Positions 36,857 through 46,378 of a DNA stretch of 64,000 nt are shown in pieces. The translations under genes were made by a program, and so were the position numbers. Source of the stretch: Ruminococcus sp. Its GTDB lineage: Bacteria; Bacillota; Clostridia; Oscillospirales; Acutalibacteraceae. Positions within the stretch are counted from its first letter, which is position 1, and each line of letters starts with the position of its first letter. The notes below the pieces were generated by a model. That model was not told the origin of the DNA. It did no database searches and saw only the letters and a program-made list of their open reading frames with translations. Where the stretch lies: NCBI GenBank assembly GCA_022768065.1, contig JALELS010000020.1, positions 1-64,000 of the forward strand, given 5' to 3'.

Positions 36857-38806
36857 TTAGTTATGTTTAATGTCGATTCTGAATTTAAAATACGCGTTAT
36901 CATCATACCAAAGCGGAAAATTAGTGCCCCATATATTGTCGTGAAGAATATATGTAAGCCCATCCGATAAAGGCGAATACACATTGTCAAAGCGCAGTAT
37001 TTTGCCTTTACCTATGCCGACAAGCGGCGAATGGTAATTATAAACCACGGCATTGTCAAGTGCAACATTTTGTACCGCCGAGATATTGCGGTTTCCGTTT
37101 TTAACAATATCATACGGGTCGACTTTTTCTTCAATCTTTTGAAACTCAACGCTCTTACTCTCCGGATAAATATGAAACATAGTGCTCTCAGGCAGACGAT
37201 TCGCGGATTTATTGAGCCACAATAATTCAGCCGTAACTCCGTTTCCGTCAACCGTATATTTGATTTCAAAAACCGACGGCGCACCGAGATTTTCCGAAAA
37301 ATATTTGTCTATATACAATTCCGCAAGAAAAATCGCTTTCTCTTGAGCCATATGTGCGGAAAGTGATTTAAGGGAATAATCGTATCTCCCGGACTTATAT
37401 TTTTTGGCAATTCTTTTGATATTCGGCTTGCCGAAATCCGGCTTTGCCCAAATCGCCGTCTTTATCAAATTGCGGCTGTAATGCGCAAACCAATATTCAT
37501 AATCCGAGTAATTATATGAGTCATACGTCACGCACGGCAGGGAATTGTCTCTGATAATCACCGCGTTGCCCTTTGCAAGTCTTTTAATTCCGCCGTATGA
37601 GTTAAACGCGATTTTTATATCGCCTACCGTGTAATCTTTATCAGTCTCCGCTTTTTCGGCTGAAATATCAAACGGCTTTTTCGGCAGCAAGGCGAAAAGC
37701 TCGTCCTGCGCCTGTTTTTTATGCTCTTCGGATAATCCGTTCACCACTTTTTCGATATAGAGCCTTTGCTCCTGCCAGCTCTTCTCAATTTTTTGATAAG
37801 ACGGCTTTTCTCGGCGTGCGGAAATAAAATCGTCTTTCAGATAGTTTTTATATTCGCCGAGAGCGATTTTGACATCCATACCGCACGTATGCTCTGCGAT
37901 GCAGAGAATATTGTCGGCAAGATTTATGTATTCCTCGTCGTTTCTTTTAAGCGAACCGTCCGAAAGCCATCGATTTTTAAGTGATATCAACGTCCGCAGT
38001 GCGGCTGATTTATATGGGTCGGCGGCACTGCCGTGTATCCAGCTGTCACCTATTTCTTGTGTGACGACAGGCAATTTATCGCGTACAGCCCAAATTTCTT
38101 CGGCATAATCGTCGAGGGTGCCTGCAACCACCTCATACCCCGGATATTTGCATTTTATGGACTTGATATTTTTCAGGACGGCGCTCTTTTTGCCCGAGCC
38201 GTGATTATCAAGAGTGTGGTCAAAATACAGCACATCGTCCACATATTCGTTCTTGTAAGCGCCGCCGTATTCGCCCGAATAAATAACAACTACCTCGCTG
38301 CCCTTATACCTCCATAAAAAGCACTCGGGCACGTCGGGCATTGCGGACGCGCCGTTTACGCCTATGTGCAAAAGTCTGATACCTTTTTCGGCAAGGTACG
38401 GTATAAGCGCCTTGGTGTGACCCGGAACGTCTGTCATTTTAGCCGAAATTGTTTTTCTGCCTCTGATATTGTCTATTTCGTCAACCAAAGACAGCCCGTA
38501 CCTGACAGTATCTCCGTCCAAAAGCTCCGTATGCATTGTAAACGGAAGTGCGTGAGGTGCAATATATCCCTTTTTCAATGCCGAAATAAGCTTTTCCCGA
38601 TTTTCGTCTTTTCCGTGCTTCAACTCCTCTTTGAGCAGCCACGAACCGGTGGTCCACACAAAGTTAGGTCTGTCGGTATTTACGGTCTCGGCTGTATCTA
38701 TAGCCTCGGGTATAAACTCGTCAAGATATTTTTTCCTGATGTTTTCCGCAAGGTCGGTAAAGCCCAAATCAAGATGTGTTTTTGACACAACAATTACTTT
38801 TTTCAT
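36857..38806 (-). CDS. DUF5054 / GH38-like alpha-mannosidase-related protein
   Basis: 649 residues from the ATG at 38806 (MKKVIVVSKT) with GGGAGA upstream. The N-terminal (beta/alpha)7 region starts VVSKTHLDLGFTD, in which His-x-Asp matches the zinc-binding strand of GH38. A second ligand-like region is MTDVPGHTKAL, and a C-terminal beta-sandwich follows. No signal peptide, so it is cytosolic. Relatives split alpha-linked mannosides; the actual substrate here is not known. It is the distal gene of a minus-strand run with a sugar symporter and a phosphoesterase. Confidence 0.8.
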   Translation of the reverse strand: MKKVIVVSKTHLDLGFTDLAENIRKKYLDEFIPEAIDTAETVNTDRPNFVWTTGSWLLKEELKHGKDENREKLISALKKGYIAPHALPFTMHTELLDGDTVRYGLSLVDEIDNIRGRKTISAKMTDVPGHTKALIPYLAEKGIRLLHIGVNGASAMPDVPECFLWRYKGSEVVVIYSGEYGGAYKNEYVDDVLYFDHTLDNHGSGKKSAVLKNIKSIKCKYPGYEVVAGTLDDYAEEIWAVRDKLPVVTQEIGDSWIHGSAADPYKSAALRTLISLKNRWLSDGSLKRNDEEYINLADNILCIAEHTCGMDVKIALGEYKNYLKDDFISARREKPSYQKIEKSWQEQRLYIEKVVNGLSEEHKKQAQDELFALLPKKPFDISAEKAETDKDYTVGDIKIAFNSYGGIKRLAKGNAVIIRDNSLPCVTYDSYNYSDYEYWFAHYSRNLIKTAIWAKPDFGKPNIKRIAKKYKSGRYDYSLKSLSAHMAQEKAIFLAELYIDKYFSENLGAPSVFEIKYTVDGNGVTAELLWLNKSANRLPESTMFHIYPESKSVEFQKIEEKVDPYDIVKNGNRNISAVQNVALDNAVVYNYHSPLVGIGKGKILRFDNVYSPLSDGLTYILHDNIWGTNFPLWYDDNAYFKFRIDIKHN

Positions 38807-38874
38807 ATATTCTCCCATAGGAAAATATCTCCCACCCAAAGATGAGAGATATTTTTTATTAAATATTAAACAGA

Positions 38875-40323
38875 TTATTCGGCGTTGTCAAGGTTGTATT
38901 TATTTCTCTGTTCCAAAAGCGCCTCGTGAATTTCTTCTTTTCTCTTACCGGTAAGCTTATAGAAGAAGAACGGAACACCTGCAAGGAACATCATAATACC
39001 GTGGAAAATCGTGTAGAAGAACAGCATCCATATTTTGGTTTTGAGCGACTGCATTGTACCGTCCTCAATGCCCTGAACATAACCGCATATCGAATTATCA
39101 CCGTAAAGGATAAGCGGTGACAATGCGCCTGCGATAGTGCCGCTGACCATAGTGAAAATGCCGATGACAAAGGGAAGCGAAGAATCAAGGCGCTTACCCG
39201 TTTTAAGCTCGATATCCTCCAAAACATCTGCCTGGAACATACTCGGCAAAAGGTTTGACGCACCGAACTGCAAGCCGATTAAGAAGAGGAATACGATAAA
39301 TACGATTTGAAGCGGACCGCCGCTCTTTTCCTGCTTGAAATATGTAAAGCCGATAAGGAACGCACAGGTGTTTGCGATAATCGAATAAATACCGCTTGCA
39401 ATATAAAGCGTGCGCGAATCGAATTTTTTAAGCAGGAAGTTGATAAGAAGCATACCTACCGCGGTGCCGATACCCGTAGGCAAGCCGAAGAGAAGGAATT
39501 TACTCGACGAGCCGAGAAGAGCCGCTGCAAGGAATACGCCCATATAGTTTGCGATGCTTCTGAAGCTCTTTAAAAATTCGGATATGATAATAGTCCATGC
39601 ATACTTATTCTTAAGAATATCGCCGAAGCCTACCAGCGGATTTTTCTTTTCGTTATCATATGCAATGCGCTCTCTTGTCATTTTCATACCAAGGAGCATT
39701 GTGATAATACCCAAAACGCCGCTCAAAGCTGCACATACAATAAACTGAAGCGCCTGGTTGTCTTTCCAAATAAGGTTTAAAACAACAATGATTACAAGAG
39801 ACGCCGAATTGCCGACTGCCGATACAATACCCCTGAACGAAATGACCGTATCACGCTCTTTGAGGTTTGGCGTCATAACAACGGCGACATTATTTATAGT
39901 ACTGCCGAAGGTGTTCATAGCGCCCCATAAAACGGCAACGGTGATTATGTAAATCATCAAAAGCGAGCCGGTTATGCCCTTGGGAACCCAGAAGCTGAGG
40001 AACAAAAGAATACCCATGGGTATTGCCGCAAGCATAACGAGCGGTCTGAATTTTCCGCTTTTGCCTATGCTTCTGCCGTCAATATACATAACTATAAAGA
40101 AGTTGAGTATAAACGGCACAATGCTTGTAATTACGCTGAAAAGCGATGATTCCTTATTTGTGATCTGAACAACGTCAACGAGGAACGCATTACGATACTG
40201 GCCTACAAAGCCGGTCATATTCGTGTAAAAGAATACGGCTATCAAATACCATATAAATTCGCTTGTTTTTACATTCTTTTTATCTGCGCCGACATTTAAA
40301 ACAGCGCTTGATGTTCCTGTCAT
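38875..40323 (-). CDS. MFS transporter, GPH (glycoside-pentoside-hexuronide) type
   Basis: 482 residues with about twelve hydrophobic segments. The N-terminal half carries the family pattern around NTFGSTINNVAVVMTP, and a central charged loop is near residue 225. GPH proteins import glycosides or uronides with cations. Its start overlaps the stop of the metallophosphoesterase (ATGA), and the GH38-like gene lies 68 bases downstream, so import and cleavage are probably linked. Confidence 0.88.
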   Translation of the reverse strand: MTGTSSAVLNVGADKKNVKTSEFIWYLIAVFFYTNMTGFVGQYRNAFLVDVVQITNKESSLFSVITSIVPFILNFFIVMYIDGRSIGKSGKFRPLVMLAAIPMGILLFLSFWVPKGITGSLLMIYIITVAVLWGAMNTFGSTINNVAVVMTPNLKERDTVISFRGIVSAVGNSASLVIIVVLNLIWKDNQALQFIVCAALSGVLGIITMLLGMKMTRERIAYDNEKKNPLVGFGDILKNKYAWTIIISEFLKSFRSIANYMGVFLAAALLGSSSKFLLFGLPTGIGTAVGMLLINFLLKKFDSRTLYIASGIYSIIANTCAFLIGFTYFKQEKSGGPLQIVFIVFLFLIGLQFGASNLLPSMFQADVLEDIELKTGKRLDSSLPFVIGIFTMVSGTIAGALSPLILYGDNSICGYVQGIEDGTMQSLKTKIWMLFFYTIFHGIMMFLAGVPFFFYKLTGKRKEEIHEALLEQRNKYNLDNAE

Positions 40324-41657
40324 AATTGTTCCCCCTTAAAGTCAACGTTATAATTATTTTTGTTTATATTAAGAGTTAAATCCCAGTCTCTTTGCTCATT
40401 GTCGCCTATCATATCAAGGACAAACGAATTGATATCGCTCAGCACCGCGTTTTTCTTGCCCATTTTCTTCTCAATGACGCGGGTGACGGGACGAAGTCTT
40501 TTAAGCGCTTTTTCCATAGCGCCGTATATCGGCGTTCCCTTTACATACGGCTCGTTGCCGATAAAAATATTTCTGACAAGCTCTATGCCCAAATCCTTGG
40601 CAAGTCTGTTTTCCACGCTTTTGTCAACCTTAAACCACAAAAGCCTGCCTACTTTTTTCAGAGTCAGCTTATCGAGCATTTTGTTTACGGGCTTCGGCAG
40701 TACCTTAGCCATTTCGAGATTTATCATTCTGTCAAAGCGCCATCGGAAATACTCCTTTGCCGTTCTGCCACCCTTATCGTAGTCAAAATCCTCTATGGTG
40801 TACGACTTGATGCTTACGGTGTTTTTATCCTCAAACGTAACTTTTCTGTAAGCGCACGGACAGCCCACAAAACACGCGGTCTGCACATCCGTTATTGTAT
40901 TGTTGTTTTCGGTGGTGTAGTCCGTCACCGACTGCGCGTGCATATGCCCCGTAAAAATCAAATCCACTCCGGAGTCCGCAAGTGTTTTTGCGGTCTTTTC
41001 CCAATCGGTCAAATGGGAATCGTCTATTAAATTCATAATCGGCGAAAACGGCAAAAGCGGATAATGCGTCATCGCAAATATGTAGTTGCCGCTTTTGTGC
41101 GCGGCATCTATTTGCTCTTTTGCCCACTGCATCTGATCGTCCCAAATGCCCTTGAAATCTTTGCAGTCGCCGTCGCAGTTGAGAGCGAGAAGCCTTATAC
41201 CGTCCGTAAGCTGAGCCACATATGACATACTTTTTTTGTGCTCGCTGACGGCGGAGTCAAAACCGAAATCTCTGTAAAAATCTCTAAGCTCTTCTCTCTC
41301 CATACCCTTAACGGGAATTGTTTTGTCGCCGTCAAATTCGCACGGTTCCTCCGCGTAGTCGTGACGCGCCGTAATGAGATATATTTTTTTGCCCTGCTCT
41401 TTTAACTTATAAAGCCTGTCTCTGAAGCCGACGTGGCTTTGGTATTCTCCCCTGTATACAAGGTCGCCCGGAATAAGGATAACGTCGGTCTGCCTGTCGG
41501 CGGCTATTTTTGCAAAACCGGCGTCCACAATTGCCGGAGTTTCGGCAACACACTTCTGGTCGGTTTTGCTGCGCTCCTCGTACGCTTTTCCGCTGCGTTT
41601 AAAGGAGCTGTCATAATAATGTGTATCGGTAACAAGATAGAAACTGAATTTTTCCAT
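40320..41657 (-). CDS. Divergent calcineurin-like metallophosphoesterase
   Basis: 445 residues. The metal motifs are VTDTHYY (DxH), IPGDLV (GD), then ITARHDY where a normal enzyme has GNHD, MTHYPLLP and FTGHMHAQ. The usual Asn metal ligand is therefore Arg here. A ~160-residue C-terminal extension of no known family follows. It is a clear paralogue of the gene at 59688. No signal peptide. Substrate unknown; coupling to a glycoside transporter suggests a sugar-phosphate or phosphodiester. Confidence 0.82.
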   Translation of the reverse strand: MEKFSFYLVTDTHYYDSSFKRSGKAYEERSKTDQKCVAETPAIVDAGFAKIAADRQTDVILIPGDLVYRGEYQSHVGFRDRLYKLKEQGKKIYLITARHDYAEEPCEFDGDKTIPVKGMEREELRDFYRDFGFDSAVSEHKKSMSYVAQLTDGIRLLALNCDGDCKDFKGIWDDQMQWAKEQIDAAHKSGNYIFAMTHYPLLPFSPIMNLIDDSHLTDWEKTAKTLADSGVDLIFTGHMHAQSVTDYTTENNNTITDVQTACFVGCPCAYRKVTFEDKNTVSIKSYTIEDFDYDKGGRTAKEYFRWRFDRMINLEMAKVLPKPVNKMLDKLTLKKVGRLLWFKVDKSVENRLAKDLGIELVRNIFIGNEPYVKGTPIYGAMEKALKRLRPVTRVIEKKMGKKNAVLSDINSFVLDMIGDNEQRDWDLTLNINKNNYNVDFKGEQL

Positions 41658-41746
41658 AATTTTGCCCTCAATTTAGCATCTTTATTAAAAATAGCACATA
41701 ATATCTCTGAATTCAGTAGAATATATCATAAGAAATTTATGATTTA

Positions 41747-42547
41747 TCACACTTTCATTAAATCGCGATATTTTTTCGGAGAGTACCCCGTCTCTTTTTT
41801 GAACGAATATGAGAAATACTGTTGATCAGAGAATGCAAGCGCGTTTGAGATCTCGCCCACCGTCATTTTGGTGTTTGTGAGGTATTCTTTTGCAAGCTGA
41901 ATTTTATTGTCCTTATAGTATTTGTAAGGGGTGACACCGAATTTATTGAAAAACACATTTATAATGTGGTTTTTTGAATAATTCATATCGCGGCACAGGG
42001 TTTCAAGGTTAAATTCCTCGGCAATATTGTTTTCCATATATTGCTTGATTTTGTCAGCCAAATCTTCGCTTTCGGTTTTTTGGCGCGTATACAGTAAACT
42101 GAATATCTTAAAAAGCTCGGTGCTTATGCCGTAATTTATTTTTGCCATATCTTCATTGTTAAAGGCGTAGTCAAATATGCGTTCAAAATTTCTTCTGAGA
42201 ATCGAGCAGCCCTCAAAAAGATATGTGTTTTCGGGCAGATAGTTTTTAATAAGCATATCGGCAACCGGTCCGTAAAAGCTTACAAAATATTTGTGCCACG
42301 GCTTATCTTTGTCACAGTAATATTTGTGTTCGCTGCCCTCAAGCAGCAGGAAGATATCGTTCTTTTTAGGGTGCAGCGTCTGCCCGTTTATGCAGAGCGT
42401 GCCACTGCCGTCAACAATATATTCAAGCGAAATAATGTCGCTGTTTTTTCTGCTTATAAGGTATTTTTCGTCACACAGAGTTTCGCCGACAAAATGTATT
42501 CCGAACGGTACGGCCTCTTCTCTGTAAACCTTTATGTTTTCGTGCAT
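41747..42547 (-). CDS. AraC-family transcriptional regulator
   Basis: 266 residues from the ATG at 42547 (MHENIKVYRE). A cupin sensor domain occupies about residues 1-140 (GSGTLCINGQTLHPKKNDIF), and two helix-turn-helix motifs follow in the last 100 residues, with GEISNALAFSDQQYFSYSFKKETGYSPKKYR as the AraC signature (YFSYSFKKETG). It likely senses a sugar and activates the flanking genes; target not shown. Confidence 0.92.
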   Translation of the reverse strand: MHENIKVYREEAVPFGIHFVGETLCDEKYLISRKNSDIISLEYIVDGSGTLCINGQTLHPKKNDIFLLLEGSEHKYYCDKDKPWHKYFVSFYGPVADMLIKNYLPENTYLFEGCSILRRNFERIFDYAFNNEDMAKINYGISTELFKIFSLLYTRQKTESEDLADKIKQYMENNIAEEFNLETLCRDMNYSKNHIINVFFNKFGVTPYKYYKDNKIQLAKEYLTNTKMTVGEISNALAFSDQQYFSYSFKKETGYSPKKYRDLMKV

Positions 42548-42763
42548 TGTGATAATTCTAACCTTTCTTGCAAAAAACTTAATGCCGAGTCGCAATTTAA
42601 TGTGATAAATTAAATATATCATATGCAGATGGCAAAAGCAACCGCTTCATTTTGTGAATATTTAACATGAAGTTTTATAAAATCACATCGTTAAATTATA
42701 TGAACAAGCTCCGGTTATTTATGAAACGGACAGTGCGCCCATTCTTTTAAAATATTTGAACTT

Positions 42764-42799
42764 ACGAAAAAATAAAGCACGCTCCGTAAAGAAGCGTGC
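42764..42799 (-). terminator. Terminator after pduL (uronate operon)
   Basis: On the minus strand the arms GCACGCT / AGCGTGC are followed by TTTATTTTTTCG, directly downstream of the pduL stop. Confidence 0.8.
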
Positions 42800-42836
42800 C
42801 TTACAAATAAATTTTGTTTTTTATCGCATCGATTTA

Positions 42837-43412
42837 TCAGTCAAGAATAACGCCTGTCGCATCGCGGCCTGCCATTACGGCGTTTGACTCATCGGTATCA
42901 ATATGCATAGCGAGTTTGAATTTCGGGCTTACTCTTACAACAACATCACCGAATACAAGCGAGCGCTCGGGTGAATCAATTTTAACCGATACAACCTGCT
43001 TATCTTTTACGCCGTAATTCTCAGCGTCCTCGGGAGTCATATGTATGTGTCTCTTGGCCACGATAACGCCCTCTTTAAGCTCAACTTCGCCCTTGGGGCC
43101 TACCAATTTGCAAGCACCGCTGCCTGCAATGTCGCCCGATTCACGAACGGGAGCTGCAACGCCTATTGAGCGCGCGTCGCTTGCGGAAAGCTCAACCTGA
43201 TCGGCAGGTCTTGTGGGACCCAATATTGAAACAGCCGGGAAGCTGTTTTTAGGTCCTATAACCTGGACTCTCTCTTCGCAGGCGAACTGACCCGGCTGTG
43301 AGAGGTCCTTCTTCTTTGTAAGCTGATAGCCCTTACCGAAGAGTGTTTCAAGCGTTTCTTCTGTAACGTGAACGTGTCTTGCGGAGGTTTCCACCATTAC
43401 GGTTTTTTCCAT
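42837..43412 (-). CDS. pduL: PduL-family phosphate acyltransferase
   Basis: 191 residues with the repeated PTAC beta-barrel. Zinc-ligand histidines are in SARHVHV near the start and in AKRHIHMTPEDAE near residue 125, and IDTDESNA near the end. No encapsulation peptide is seen at the N-terminus, so it is a free, housekeeping-type enzyme. It converts acyl-CoA and phosphate to acyl phosphate. With the KDPG aldolase next door it can take acetyl-CoA from pyruvate to acetyl phosphate. Confidence 0.9.
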   Translation of the reverse strand: MEKTVMVETSARHVHVTEETLETLFGKGYQLTKKKDLSQPGQFACEERVQVIGPKNSFPAVSILGPTRPADQVELSASDARSIGVAAPVRESGDIAGSGACKLVGPKGEVELKEGVIVAKRHIHMTPEDAENYGVKDKQVVSVKIDSPERSLVFGDVVVRVSPKFKLAMHIDTDESNAVMAGRDATGVILD

Positions 43413-43441
43413 TTTAATTTACCCCTTTATTTAAGATTTGA

Positions 43442-44095
43442 TTATTTGCTCATTTCGGCTCTTGCAGCCTTGATGTTTGCAACAAATTTCTTACCGGTTT
43501 CGGTTATCTGTTTATAGTCGCCGGTCTTGGCTCCTGCCGTGAGCGATGAACCTGCACCTACTGCTACTGCGCCCGCTTTTATCCATTCGCCTACATTGTC
43601 GGCGTTAACACCGCCCGTGGGCATCATTTTGGCATACGGTATCGGACCGCGTATATCCTTGATTATCTTCGGTCCGAAAAGGTCGGCGGGGAATACCTTT
43701 AATATATCCGCTCCGTTTTCCATGGCAAGCAAGCCCTCGCGTACCGACATAATTCCCGGCATCATCGGAACTCTGTAACGGTTGCACATATGAAGCGTGT
43801 CAAGGTCAAGAGCGGGGCTTACTATATACTGAGCACCCGACAGCATTGCTATACGAGCGGTTGTTGCATCAAGCACCGTGCCTGCGCCGAGGATTATCTC
43901 GTCCGGTGTGTAGCGCTTTGCAAGTTCCTCTATGACCTTGTCTGCGTGCGGAACGGTAAACGTCAGCTCTATGGCTGCAACTCCGCCCTCGATGCAAGCA
44001 TCGGTAATACGGATTGCTTTGTCCGTGCTCTCGGCGCGGACTACCGCAACTATACCGCAGTCCTGAATTTTTGTAAGTATTTGTTCTTTATCCAT
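43442..44095 (-). CDS. eda: KDPG / 4-hydroxy-2-oxoglutarate aldolase
   Basis: 217 residues from the ATG at 44095 (MDKEQILTKI) with GGAGATG seven bases before it. The class I TIM-barrel motifs are VAAIELTFTVP (Glu), ILGAGTVLDA, and the Schiff-base lysine in ADILKVFPADLFG. It splits KDPG to pyruvate and glyceraldehyde-3-phosphate, completing the mannonate branch encoded up to 47443. Confidence 0.95.
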   Translation of the reverse strand: MDKEQILTKIQDCGIVAVVRAESTDKAIRITDACIEGGVAAIELTFTVPHADKVIEELAKRYTPDEIILGAGTVLDATTARIAMLSGAQYIVSPALDLDTLHMCNRYRVPMMPGIMSVREGLLAMENGADILKVFPADLFGPKIIKDIRGPIPYAKMMPTGGVNADNVGEWIKAGAVAVGAGSSLTAGAKTGDYKQITETGKKFVANIKAARAEMSK

Positions 44096-44160
44096 TAGTA
44101 ACATCTCCGGATATATTTATTTTCAAATTTAGTCTTATTCCTTATGCATGGCCTTTATTT

Positions 44161-44388
44161 TCAGATGGAAAAGATTTCGTATGTTACGGCTTTTTGATGC
44201 CCCGAAGCATATTTTTGATATGCGAGTTTGGGCAACGAAAAGTCCTGATATGCGTAAGATTTTACCACTTGATTTCAGAGGGAAAAGATTTCGTATATTA
44301 CGGCTTTTTGATGCCCCGAAGCATATTTTTGATATGCGAGTTCGGGCACCGAAAGGCCGTAAGATGCGTAAGATTTTACCTCTGAACG
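44161..44388 (-). repeat. Tandem structured repeat after kdgK, two copies, period 114
   Basis: Copies start at 44161 and 44275. Each holds CCCCGAAG, then the hairpin GCATAT/ATATGC, then CGAGTTYGGGC and ends ATGCGTAAGATTTTACC. The last bases of copy 2 include the kdgK stop codon. The same architecture recurs at 50323-50518. An 86-codon frame on the minus strand through both copies looks like a by-product of the repetition. Confidence 0.9.
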
Positions 44389-45473
44389 CGTGCACCCGCG
44401 CCGGATACGATATTCTCTACTTCTTTGAGCGACGCCATAGATGTGTCACCGGGCGTGGTCATTGCGAGAGCACCGTGAGCTATACCGTAATTTACGGCTT
44501 TGTCGGGGTCGCCGGTGGTCATAAGACCGTAGATAAGTCCGGAGGCGAAGCTGTCGCCGCCGCCTACACGGTCAAGAATTTCAAGTGAGGGAAGAGACAT
44601 ACCCTTATGAACGCTGCCGTCGGCATAGAGCATTGCGGACCAATCATTTATCGTCGCGGTTTTTACGGTACGCAGGGTGGTACCGATAGCCTTGAAATTG
44701 GGATATACCTTAACAACCTCGGAAAGCATTTTGCAGTATCCGTCGATATTGAGCTTTTTAAGATTTGCGTCGTTGCCCTCTACTTCAAAGCCGAGGCAGG
44801 CGGTAAAATCCTCCTCATTGCCTATCATAACATCTACATATTTTGCTATTTTTTTGTTTACTTCCTGCGCCTTTTCCTTGCCGCCGATGTCTTTCCAGAG
44901 GGACGGACGGTAATTGAGGTCGTAAGAAACGATTGTTCCGTACTTTTTAGCCGCTTTAACCGCCTCTATAACCACCTCTGCGGTAGTTTCGGAAAGTGCG
45001 GCAAAAATTCCGCCGGTGTGGAACCAACGAACGCCGAGTTCGCCGAAGATGTATTCCCAGTCAATATCGCCCGGCTTTAATTTTGAAACAGCTGTATTTC
45101 CGCGGTCGGAAACTCCGAGAGCTCCCCTTATACCGTAGCCTCGCTCGGTAAAGTTAAGACCGTTGCGAACCGTTCTGCCTATACCGTCGTAGGGAACCCA
45201 TTTGATGAGAGAAGTATCGACTCCGCCCTCTAACATAAAGTCCTCTACGAGCCTGCCGACTTCATTGTCGGCAAGAGCCGTAACAGCCGCGGTACGCATA
45301 CCGAAACAACGTCTGAGTCCTCTTGCAACGTTGTATTCGCCGCCGCCCTCCCAGGCTCTGAAAGAACGTGCGGTTTTAATTCTGCCCTCACCGGGGTCAA
45401 GTCTCAGCATTATTTCGCCGAGAGAAATCATATCATATTTGCATGAAGATGCGTCTTTTATTTTAAGGTCCAT
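44376..45473 (-). CDS. kdgK: 2-keto-3-deoxygluconate kinase (PfkB family)
   Basis: 365 residues. The glycine-rich start is SLGEIMLRLDPGEG, the substrate strand GGGEYNVARGLRR, and the PfkB signature DRVGGGDSFASGLIYG with the catalytic aspartate is near residue 315. It phosphorylates KDG to KDPG. The family also has fructokinases, but the neighbours eda, uxuA and the mannonate dehydrogenase support KDG. The C-terminus runs into the tandem repeat, which supplies the stop. Confidence 0.92.
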   Translation of the reverse strand: MDLKIKDASSCKYDMISLGEIMLRLDPGEGRIKTARSFRAWEGGGEYNVARGLRRCFGMRTAAVTALADNEVGRLVEDFMLEGGVDTSLIKWVPYDGIGRTVRNGLNFTERGYGIRGALGVSDRGNTAVSKLKPGDIDWEYIFGELGVRWFHTGGIFAALSETTAEVVIEAVKAAKKYGTIVSYDLNYRPSLWKDIGGKEKAQEVNKKIAKYVDVMIGNEEDFTACLGFEVEGNDANLKKLNIDGYCKMLSEVVKVYPNFKAIGTTLRTVKTATINDWSAMLYADGSVHKGMSLPSLEILDRVGGGDSFASGLIYGLMTTGDPDKAVNYGIAHGALAMTTPGDTSMASLKEVENIVSGAGARVQR

Positions 45474-45498
45474 ATTTATTCTCCTGAAACTGCTTGCA

Positions 45499-46347
45499 TT
45501 AAACTCCGGAATAAGCGTTAAATCCGCCGTCTACCGGAATTGTTGTACCGGTTATAAAGCCCGAATATTCCTCATCGCAGAGGAAGAGAAGCGTACCGTC
45601 AAGCTCGCTCGGCTCACCGAAGCGCTTCATGGGAGTTGCGGCAAGAATCTTGCCCGTACGCGCGGTGGGAGTGCCGTCCTCATTCCAAAGGAGCGTTTTA
45701 TTCTGATTGGTCGAGAAGAATCCAGGCGCTATTGCGTTTACTCTGATACCGACCTCGGCAAAATGAACCGCCATAAACTGTGTAAAGTTTGAAACTGCCG
45801 CCTTTGCAGCCGAATATGCCGGAATTTTGGTGAGCGGACGATAGGCGTTCATTGAGGAAATCATAACTATGCAGGTGTTTTCCTTCTGAGCCATATCGCG
45901 TGCAAATACCTGAGTCGGAATAAGCGTTCCGAGGAAATTGAGGTTAAACACGAACGAAATTCCCTGAGGGTCAAGGTCGAAAAATGTCTTGATGTTTTCG
46001 TCGTGCTGAGTTAAATCTATTTTTTCGAGGGTTTCTTTGGTGGTAGTTCCCTTGGGATTGTTGCCGCCCGCTCCGTTAAGAAGAATATCGCAGGTGCCGA
46101 GCTTTTCGTTTACAACCTCGCGCGCTTTCTGCATACTCTCGGGGTCAAGCACGTTGCAGCCCACGGCAATAGCCGTTCCGCCGTCGGCGGTTATCTCGTC
46201 AACCACCTTTTGAGCCGCCGCCTCGTTTAAATCAAGCACGGCAACCTTTACGCCCTGCTTTGCAAGCACTTTGGAGAAGTCTCCGCAGAGAACTCCGCCG
46301 CCGCCCGTAACAACTGCAACTCTGCCTTTTAAATTTTCGTGTTTCAT
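45499..46347 (-). CDS. SDR-family D-mannonate oxidoreductase (fructuronate reductase)
   Basis: 282 residues from the ATG at 46347 (MKHENLKGRV), with AAAGGA nine bases upstream. The NAD site is VTGGGGVLCG (unusually rich in glycine), followed by NGAGGNNP, the catalytic Ser in MISSMNAY and YSAAKAA (YxxxK). This SDR type replaces the long-chain UxuB in many Bacillota and interconverts fructuronate and mannonate. The position directly after uxuA supports this. Confidence 0.88.
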   Translation of the reverse strand: MKHENLKGRVAVVTGGGGVLCGDFSKVLAKQGVKVAVLDLNEAAAQKVVDEITADGGTAIAVGCNVLDPESMQKAREVVNEKLGTCDILLNGAGGNNPKGTTTKETLEKIDLTQHDENIKTFFDLDPQGISFVFNLNFLGTLIPTQVFARDMAQKENTCIVMISSMNAYRPLTKIPAYSAAKAAVSNFTQFMAVHFAEVGIRVNAIAPGFFSTNQNKTLLWNEDGTPTARTGKILAATPMKRFGEPSELDGTLLFLCDEEYSGFITGTTIPVDGGFNAYSGV

Positions 46348-46378
46348 AAAGTCCATTCCTTTCGGTTCGTACTTTTAA

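Noticed and set aside
44135-44395. 86-codon minus-strand ORF with a repeated peptide across the tandem repeats
   Set aside because: It arises from the DNA repeat, overlaps the kdgK end, has no Shine-Dalgarno sequence, and the composition is unlike a protein.
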